Below are positions 50,871 through 56,188 of a DNA stretch of 56,188 nucleotides, in pieces; the first letter of the stretch is position 1, and each line of letters starts with the position of its first letter. Both the position numbers and the translations under genes were made by a program. Origin of the DNA: Verrucomicrobiia bacterium (lineage in GTDB: Bacteria > Verrucomicrobiota > Verrucomicrobiia > JADLBR01); contig JADLBR010000036.1 in assembly GCA_020847615.1 (NCBI GenBank), forward strand, positions 1 through 56,188. Direction: 5' to 3'. The notes below the pieces were generated by a model. It saw only the letters and a list, made by a program, of their open reading frames with translations. It did no database searches and had not been told where the DNA came from.

Positions 50871-52073
50871 ATGAGTATGAGATCCATCGATCGCATCCCC
50901 CTCGTCTCACTGGCCGCGCTCGTCGCCTTTGCGGGCAGAGCCGATTCTGCCATTTCCGCGGACGCCGAAGGGAAGGCAGCCGCCCGCGTGGAGCGCGTCT
51001 GGTTGACCCACCAGTCCCCGGACCCATCGAAGATCGTCGTCAGCTGGGAAACGACGGACCCGGGGGATTCCGTCGTCGAATTCGGCACGTCTGCCAGCCT
51101 TGGCCAGACTGTCAAGGTCCCCGGCAGTCGCCAACTCCATCACGTGGAGATTCCCCTAGAAACGAAGGACGCCCTGTATCACTACCGGGTGAGGACCGGC
51201 GCGCAGGTGTCGGACATCGCCACGTTCAAGGCCTATCCCACGAGACAGCTGCGCATCGTGGTGGTCGCCAACATCCGGGCCGACGCCACGCTGGATTTCA
51301 CCGCGATCCGGAAAGAGGACGCCCACCTGTTGATCTCAGCGGGGGACACGGCCATGCAATACGAGTTTGGCGCGGAAGGGGACCCGGAGAGCACGGGCTC
51401 TCATAGCAAACTGATCGGCACGCAGGCCGAGCTGTTCCGCTCGACGCCGTTCATGCCCTCCCTGGGTAACCTCGACCGCAAGATCCGGCCCAAGAGCCCG
51501 GGACCCGGCGTCCCCGCCTACGACATCTCCGCCACGGGCTATCGGAAGTTCTTCGCGCTCCCGGGAAAGGAGTGGCTCTGGGCCTTCGACATCCCGGACT
51601 TCGATCTGCGCATCATCTCCGTGGACATGAGCCACACGGGCGATTTCGGCACACCGAACCAGTCCTGCCATCCCTTCGACAAGGATTCCGAGCAACTGAA
51701 GTGGTACCAAGAAACGATGGGCGCCACGGCGGCCGGTTTCGTGATCACCCTCTACGGCGAGACCAGTCTCAAGGTGCGCCGCCACGCGGAGGGCGCCTGG
51801 AAGCGGTTGATCGAGAAAGGCTCCATCGCCATCTCCGGCGAATGCTACCACGCGGAGCGCACCGTGGTGGACGGCTTCTCCTATTACAACAGTTCGGTGC
51901 GCGGCAACGGCACCTTCGGCATCGATCCCGATGCCGCCTTTCTCGACAAGGGGGCCAGCTACCTGCTGCTGACGTTTGATCGCGGGTCGGAACGCATGAG
52001 CGTCGCGCTCAAGGCCCTCAACGACGGGCGCGTCCTGGACGAGCAGGCATTCCCGAAGCGCGCCCGGCATTAG
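50871..52073 (+). CDS. Degenerate secreted metallophosphoesterase with purple-acid-phosphatase-type N-terminal domain
   Basis: 400 residues. After a leader (IPLVSLAALVAFAGRADSA), residues 40-120 form an FN3-like domain typical of purple acid phosphatases (RVWLTHQSPDPSKIVVSWET, YHYRVRTGAQVSDIATF). In the catalytic part the first D-x-H/Q motif is absent (VVVANIRADATLDF). GD is kept (ISAGDTA, D159). The GNHE/D block reads GNLD (199-202), and the GHxH block reads GECYH (323-327). Most metal ligands are therefore missing, so normal phosphoesterase activity is doubtful. It is one of three genes on the plus strand besides the transposase. An ATG at 50877 is an alternative start. Confidence 0.75.
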   Translation: MSMRSIDRIPLVSLAALVAFAGRADSAISADAEGKAAARVERVWLTHQSPDPSKIVVSWETTDPGDSVVEFGTSASLGQTVKVPGSRQLHHVEIPLETKDALYHYRVRTGAQVSDIATFKAYPTRQLRIVVVANIRADATLDFTAIRKEDAHLLISAGDTAMQYEFGAEGDPESTGSHSKLIGTQAELFRSTPFMPSLGNLDRKIRPKSPGPGVPAYDISATGYRKFFALPGKEWLWAFDIPDFDLRIISVDMSHTGDFGTPNQSCHPFDKDSEQLKWYQETMGATAAGFVITLYGETSLKVRRHAEGAWKRLIEKGSIAISGECYHAERTVVDGFSYYNSSVRGNGTFGIDPDAAFLDKGASYLLLTFDRGSERMSVALKALNDGRVLDEQAFPKRARH

Positions 52074-52174
52074 TGTCCGGATCGACGCCTCTGCCGTGAT
52101 CGGCCATGCGCCCCTTCATGATGAAGCGCATGGGGACCGTTCTGGTGGCTCGGCATGCCCCGGACGTCGGAGCC

Positions 52175-53257
52175 TCATTGTCGGCGCATCAGGAAACGAT
52201 CGAGAAACGCATACCCTGCCTCCTGCGCCTCCGGCGGCCAATTGTGCCCGGCGCCATGCCGAAACCAGCCAACGGCATCGGCCGCGCCCAGCGATCTCCA
52301 TAACGGCAGCGCGCCCGCGATGAAGGGCCACGAGCGCTCGTTGTCATCCCTGCCGGCCACCAGGAGGAATGCGCGCGGCGCGATCATCGCGAGGATCTGG
52401 TGGTTCTCGAGAGAGAATTCCGGCGAGCGGATCTCGGCGCCGAGATACCATGGCGCCTCCCAGTTCGAAAGGCGGAGCCCGATGCCACCATCGCTCGACA
52501 CGGCCGCCTTCACGCGCCGGTCGAAGGCGGCCAGATAGAGCGACTCCTTCGCGCCGAGCGAGTGCCCGATGCAGCCGATGCGCGCCGCATCGACGTCATT
52601 CCGCGCGACGAGGGCATCGACAGCCCGGATGCCATCCCAGACCATCCGGGCCATCCCCTTCCACCGCGGGTGGCGCCCTTGCATCTTCTCGACCTCGCCC
52701 TCCCAGAACGCGCGCCCCGGGTTCGGGGGCGGGGCCTGACCGGCGGCGCCCCAGAGGTAGCATTTCGGCGCGATGACGACGTAGCCGCGCAGGGCCAGGT
52801 GCGCGCCGATGTGACGGTCCTCGGCGGGATCGAGGGAACCGGACTGCCCGATGGTCTCGGCGGAGGTGGAGTGAAACACGACCACGCCCGGGCGCCTTTC
52901 GGCGCCATCGCTGCGGCGCAGGATGTAGGCCTCCGTCTCCACACCCGGTTCAACCTCGTAGCGAATGTGGGTTCGCTCGATGCCGCCGCGCTCGTCGCGG
53001 CCCACCTCTCGGACAATCAGGGGCGGCCGTTCCAGGGGCAACTCGCCGCCAAAAAGAAACGCCAGCCAGCGCTCGCGCCACGCCCCAATCTCGTCCGGTG
53101 AGAGCGGCGATATCTCTGGCGCATCGGACGGGATCGAGTCGGGCGGGCGCTGCAGGCCCCCCGAGGCATCTGCCGCCGGAGGCGGCGTCTCCGCGCGCGC
53201 CGCGACCGCCGCAAGCGCGCAACCGATGAGCAGCGCCATGGATGAAAGCGGCCTCAT
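52175..53257 (-). CDS. Secreted alpha/beta-hydrolase (dienelactone hydrolase/acetylxylan esterase-like)
   Basis: 360 residues with a leader (MALLIGCALAAVAARAE). PGVVVFHSTSAETIGQSG supplies the oxyanion loop. IGCIGHSLGAKESLYLA has nucleophile S233. FLLVAGRDDNERSWPF provides the Asp and FRHGAGHNWPPEAQEAGYAF the His. This layout is common for secreted esterases called acetylxylan esterase or 'dienelactone hydrolase family' in PVC genomes; 4-O-methyl-glucuronoyl or acetyl ester cleavage is possible. It is separated by 42 bp from the sialate O-acetylesterase-type gene upstream and is probably co-transcribed with it. Confidence 0.87.
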   Translation of the reverse strand: MRPLSSMALLIGCALAAVAARAETPPPAADASGGLQRPPDSIPSDAPEISPLSPDEIGAWRERWLAFLFGGELPLERPPLIVREVGRDERGGIERTHIRYEVEPGVETEAYILRRSDGAERRPGVVVFHSTSAETIGQSGSLDPAEDRHIGAHLALRGYVVIAPKCYLWGAAGQAPPPNPGRAFWEGEVEKMQGRHPRWKGMARMVWDGIRAVDALVARNDVDAARIGCIGHSLGAKESLYLAAFDRRVKAAVSSDGGIGLRLSNWEAPWYLGAEIRSPEFSLENHQILAMIAPRAFLLVAGRDDNERSWPFIAGALPLWRSLGAADAVGWFRHGAGHNWPPEAQEAGYAFLDRFLMRRQ

Positions 53258-53299
53258 GCCTGATACCTACTCTGTCGCGCGGCGGGCCGGTCCCGGGCG

Positions 53300-54847
53300 C
53301 TACCTCGCCTCCGGCGCCTCGGCCGCGGGCCAATCGTCGGTCCGGAATGGCGACGCGGGGAGGCCTGCGCCGTTATACAGATTGCATTCCGGGTCGGTGG
53401 CCCACGCGTAGCGGACGGCGACGGGCCTGGGCACCTCGGCGCAGGACACGATCACTTTGTCGCCCTCGATCTTGGCCCGCGCGGGCTTCCATCGACGGTC
53501 CTCGCCGACTATGGCGAAGCCTTTCAATTCCCCGCCCTTTGCCTGAAGGCCGCCATCGCAGTGCGCGAAGGAGACGGCGATCTCCGAACCGCGCAGATCG
53601 TGGCCCGCGGGCAGCGGCCCGCTGGTGGCAGGGACCTTCTGCCCGTAGACCGTCCCCAGCGCCCACAGCGCGAGCCGTTTCCCGACATCCTGTTTGTTCT
53701 TTGGGTGGATATCCTTGGTCTCGCCGATGTCAATGGTGATGGCCATGCCGGTCTTCGGCAGGCGCAGGGTCTTGAGCATCGCCTCGCGCACCAGCATCCA
53801 GTCCTCGCCCTCGCGCCCGAAATTGGGCAACTGCACCCAGGCGAAGGGAAACTCCTCGCCCCAGCGGGCGCGCCAGTCGGTGACCAGGAGCGGCAATTGA
53901 TATCGATACAATAGCCCCTTGCCCGGGTGGGAATTCGCCTCGCCCTGATACCAGACCGCTCCGCGGATCGCGCAGGGGATCAGTGGCGCGATCTTCCCGT
54001 TGAACAGCCCGCCGCGCCCCCCCTTGCGCTCGCGCTGGGCCACCGGATCCCTGGGACGCCGCGGGATCGCTTTGCCCGCCGCCTTCGCCGCCGCCGCCTG
54101 CTCTTTCCAGCGCACCACCGCCTTCTCGTAACCCTGCTTGGCCTTCGCGACGTCGAACTCCGACTCGGCCTTGGCCTGCGCCGCCGCCGCGGCCTTGAGT
54201 TCCGCAACCCCGTCCTGCGCCTCTTCCGCCACCCACTGCTCGATCGGCGTCCCCCCCACCGAAGAGTTGATCAGGCCCACGGGCACCTTCAACGCGCGAT
54301 GCAGTTCCCGCCCCATGAAATAGAGCGTTGCCGAGAAACCGCCCACCGTGTCTGGCGAGCACACCGCCCACTGCCCCTTGCCGTCGGCTTGCGGCGCCCT
54401 CGCGGCCGCGGACTCTTCCTTGAACATCCGGATCAGCGGCAGATCCGCCGCGGCCTTCTCCAATTCGAAATCCCGGGCCCGGCCCACGCTCATCGCCATG
54501 TTCGACTGCCCCGAGCCCAACCACACCTCGCCCACGAGGACATCTTCGATGGCCGTTTGGCGATCGCCGATCGAACCTCGGATCATCAGTTTCCGCCCTT
54601 CGGCGCTGGCGGGCATCGGATCGAGCCTCGCCGACCATCGGCCAAGGGCGTCGGCCTTGGCGACCTTCTTCTGGCCGGCGAACTCGATGGTGACCTCCTC
54701 GCCAGGGTCGGCCCACCCCCACAAAGGGACGACCTTGTCCCGCTGGAGCACCATGTGGTCCGAGAATATGGCCGCGGGTTTCAGCTCGGCGGCATCGGCT
54801 GCCAGCACGGGGATCAGCAGGGCCGCGAACAATAGGCCTCGTTTCAT
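53300..54847 (-). CDS. Secreted sialate O-acetylesterase-family protein
   Basis: 515 residues. The leader is MKRGLLFAALLIPVLAADAA. FSDHMVLQRDKVVPLWGWADP and an N-terminal beta domain open the typical SIAE layout. LVGEVWLGSGQSNMAMSV carries nucleophile S115. VPVGLINSSVGGTPIEQW, AVWYQGEANSHPG and DIGETKDIHPKNK (the Asp-His pair) complete the SGNH-type site. A charged, alanine-rich helical insert (about 215-270) between the blocks is usual in this family. In environmental PVC bacteria these enzymes probably deacetylate plant or algal sugars rather than sialic acid. It lies upstream of the dienelactone-hydrolase-like esterase. Confidence 0.92.
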   Translation of the reverse strand: MKRGLLFAALLIPVLAADAAELKPAAIFSDHMVLQRDKVVPLWGWADPGEEVTIEFAGQKKVAKADALGRWSARLDPMPASAEGRKLMIRGSIGDRQTAIEDVLVGEVWLGSGQSNMAMSVGRARDFELEKAAADLPLIRMFKEESAAARAPQADGKGQWAVCSPDTVGGFSATLYFMGRELHRALKVPVGLINSSVGGTPIEQWVAEEAQDGVAELKAAAAAQAKAESEFDVAKAKQGYEKAVVRWKEQAAAAKAAGKAIPRRPRDPVAQRERKGGRGGLFNGKIAPLIPCAIRGAVWYQGEANSHPGKGLLYRYQLPLLVTDWRARWGEEFPFAWVQLPNFGREGEDWMLVREAMLKTLRLPKTGMAITIDIGETKDIHPKNKQDVGKRLALWALGTVYGQKVPATSGPLPAGHDLRGSEIAVSFAHCDGGLQAKGGELKGFAIVGEDRRWKPARAKIEGDKVIVSCAEVPRPVAVRYAWATDPECNLYNGAGLPASPFRTDDWPAAEAPEAR

Positions 54848-54905
54848 AGGATGCCGTTCATATCAAGATGCATCGGCCGGCGCAACCCAACACGGGGGCC
54901 CACCG

Positions 54906-54968
54906 GCGCCGAAGATGCGACCGATCGCCTCGGGCGATTGGCGGCCAAACGCTCACGCGTTCGGCTAC
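54906..54968. repeat. Cloverleaf repeat, copy that supplies a stop codon
   Basis: The closing stem GCCGAA/TTCGGC encloses an enlarged first arm ATCGCC/GGCGAT (loop TCG), then TTGG/CCAA (loop CGG) and ACGC/GCGT (loop TCAC). On the minus strand the beta-helix gene ends in CGCATCCCGTAG, so its TAG stop is the first triplet of the repeat core. Confidence 0.75.
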
Positions 54969-56188
54969 GGGATGCGCTGCGGCAATTCCCGGTTGGAAAC
55001 CCCCGCCGAGCCAGGGGCGAACAGGTTGTCGGAGAAGTGCATGCCGCGCGGCGCGTTCGGCCCGGCCGAGAGCATGACCGCGTACTTGTACCGCGGTTCG
55101 CCAACGCAGTGGACCAGGTTGCCCTGCACGATCACATCGGCCAGCGGCGGATCGTCGGATTGCTGGCCCTCGTCGAACTTGAAGGGCGAGCGCTCGATCC
55201 CCCAGATCCAGTGCGCGTCGCCATGGCCAAAGTCGGAGATGATATTATTCGCGATGATCGAGCCGCCGTCGGCGTTCGCGGTCTCCGGCTTGCCCTTTTC
55301 CCCGGGGTGCGCCGCTGCACCCGGCATCAGGCCGATGGCCCACAGGCAGTTCTTCGAAAACTGGTTGCCGATGATGAGCACGTTGCGCGAGCCGTGCATC
55401 GCCTTCATGCCCATGAATGAATTCGCGATGACGTTGTTCGCCACGATGACGTGGTCGGCGTGGATGTCCATGCCCTGGGCGGCGTTCTCAACGTGGTTCC
55501 CGAGGATGCGGGTGAGATCGCTGGCGTCCGGCGCGTTGACGATGATGGCCGAGCCCTGCTGCCAGTTGTCCGAATATGCGGCGTCCCAGGCACGCTGGCT
55601 GAGGAATGTCCCCTTTTCCGGGTTCTTCTTCACCCAATCGCCGAGCCGGTACCTGGCCTTGATCTCCGGCGTGGGGATGAAGTTCTCCTCGATGATGCGG
55701 TTGCCCTCGACGAGCGATCCGGTGCAGCGATCCAGGCCGATCCCGGTGCCATCGGTGCAATTGAACGCATAGCCCCATTCCTTACTGGAGGTCCGGTCGT
55801 CCACGCTCACGCGCATGTAGTTCCTCACGACGCACCGGCTGACGCGCGCCCCCCGGCACTCGCGCAATGCGATCGCGGCCGAGCGCGTCCGGTTGTCGAT
55901 CACGCGCACGCCATCGACCACGATATCACGGCACTGGATGGCGAGGATGCCCTCGTTGCCCGTCTCCATCTTCCCCTCGGCCCGCGTCAGCGTGAGGTCG
56001 CGGATCTCGGCGGCATCGGCATTCTCGATCTCGATGATCGGCTGGTCCGCGTTCTGCTGGATGATGCGCCCCGGGCCGAATAGTCCAGACCGCTCGCCGC
56101 GCACGCGGATCTTCTCGGCGATCGGGTAGTCCCCGGCCGGCACAAAGATCATCCGCCCCGGGTTGGCATCGAGCGCGGCCTGGATGGA
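54965..56188 (-). CDS. Right-handed beta-helix (pectate-lyase-superfamily) protein, C-terminal part (gene runs off the window)
   Basis: The frame is open to the window edge: 12 codons (SIQAALDANPGR) precede MIFVPAGDYPIAEKIRV. The pattern 'SIQAALDANPG-xx-I-x-x-PAGDY' is the classic start of pectate-lyase-3-like and GH28-related beta-helix domains, so only a leader and a few residues are probably missing. About eight coils follow, with N-rich turns (VVDGVRVIDNRTRSAAIAL, VEGNRIIEENF, LIIGNQFSKNCLWAIGLM). The last residues, NRELPQRIP, and the stop derive from a cloverleaf repeat. Substrate unknown. It is upstream of the esterase pair on the same strand. Confidence 0.82.
   Translation of the reverse strand, partial: SIQAALDANPGRMIFVPAGDYPIAEKIRVRGERSGLFGPGRIIQQNADQPIIEIENADAAEIRDLTLTRAEGKMETGNEGILAIQCRDIVVDGVRVIDNRTRSAAIALRECRGARVSRCVVRNYMRVSVDDRTSSKEWGYAFNCTDGTGIGLDRCTGSLVEGNRIIEENFIPTPEIKARYRLGDWVKKNPEKGTFLSQRAWDAAYSDNWQQGSAIIVNAPDASDLTRILGNHVENAAQGMDIHADHVIVANNVIANSFMGMKAMHGSRNVLIIGNQFSKNCLWAIGLMPGAAAHPGEKGKPETANADGGSIIANNIISDFGHGDAHWIWGIERSPFKFDEGQQSDDPPLADVIVQGNLVHCVGEPRYKYAVMLSAGPNAPRGMHFSDNLFAPGSAGVSNRELPQRIP

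Overview
This is about 56 kb of GC-rich bacterial DNA given over almost entirely to breaking down complex, probably sulfated, polysaccharides. The gene content suggests the PVC group (Planctomycetota, Verrucomicrobiota, Kiritimatiellota or Lentisphaerota). It holds four sulfatases, two of them with C-terminal EF-hand pairs, three GH29 alpha-L-fucosidases, a GH106-type rhamnosidase, DUF1961 and GH99-like proteins, beta-helix proteins, and Tat-type SRRTFLK or NRRTFL leaders. The exact lineage cannot be fixed from the window. No housekeeping gene, tRNA, rRNA, SusC/D pair, transporter or CRISPR array was seen.

Layout. 1-3136: a cut-off glycosidase (-) and a heparinase II/III-like protein (+) flank an inverted-repeat element. 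3227-4800: a REP-associated tyrosine transposase (RAYT) unit with 25-bp terminal inverted repeats abuts a truncated GH74-like pseudogene and a 90-bp RAYT relic. 4707-9602: a GH141-like beta-helix protein and fucosidase 1 overlap by 4 bp, divergent from an AraC-family regulator. 9694-15656 (all -): Gfo/Idh/MocA oxidoreductase, sulfatase, GH1 beta-glucosidase, fucosidase 2. 15657-16912: a repeat-filled gap without a gene. 16913-25637 (-): EF-hand sulfatase, SGNH hydrolase, nucleoside-hydrolase-like protein, second EF-hand sulfatase, rhamnosidase. 25869-33419 (-): beta-helix protein with a small partner, GH99-like protein, DUF1961 protein, FAD oxidoreductase with EF-hands, beta-propeller glycosidase. 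33594-40830 (-): fucosidase 3, a broken glycosidase remnant, GH43, and an esterase / SGSH-like sulfatase / esterase operon. 40957-50693 (-): beta-helix protein, alpha/alpha-toroid lyase-like protein, polysaccharide deacetylase, membrane protein, large LamG protein. 50871-56188: a degenerate metallophosphoesterase (+), then an esterase, a sialate O-acetylesterase-type protein and a cut-off beta-helix protein (-).

How it works together (inference): nearly every product has a signal peptide. Sulfatases and esterases would strip sulfate and acyl groups, beta-helix and toroid lyase-like enzymes would cut backbones, and fucosidases, rhamnosidase, GH1, GH43 and GH106 would trim side chains outside the cytoplasm. 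Many adjacent genes overlap by 4 bp (ATGA), so they form several translationally coupled operons. The sulfatases carry the Cys-type C-x-P-x-R motif and need a formylglycine-generating enzyme encoded elsewhere.

The most unusual signal is non-coding. A dispersed, roughly 51-nt element folds into a fully paired four-stem cloverleaf with compensatory changes between copies and GNRA-type tetraloops. Most copies lie just 3' of genes, often touching or supplying the stop codon. A second family of 8-bp hairpins with a GTGA loop and a third family of paired inverted repeats occupy similar places. Together they look like REP-type elements domesticated as 3' ends of glycan-degradation transcripts.
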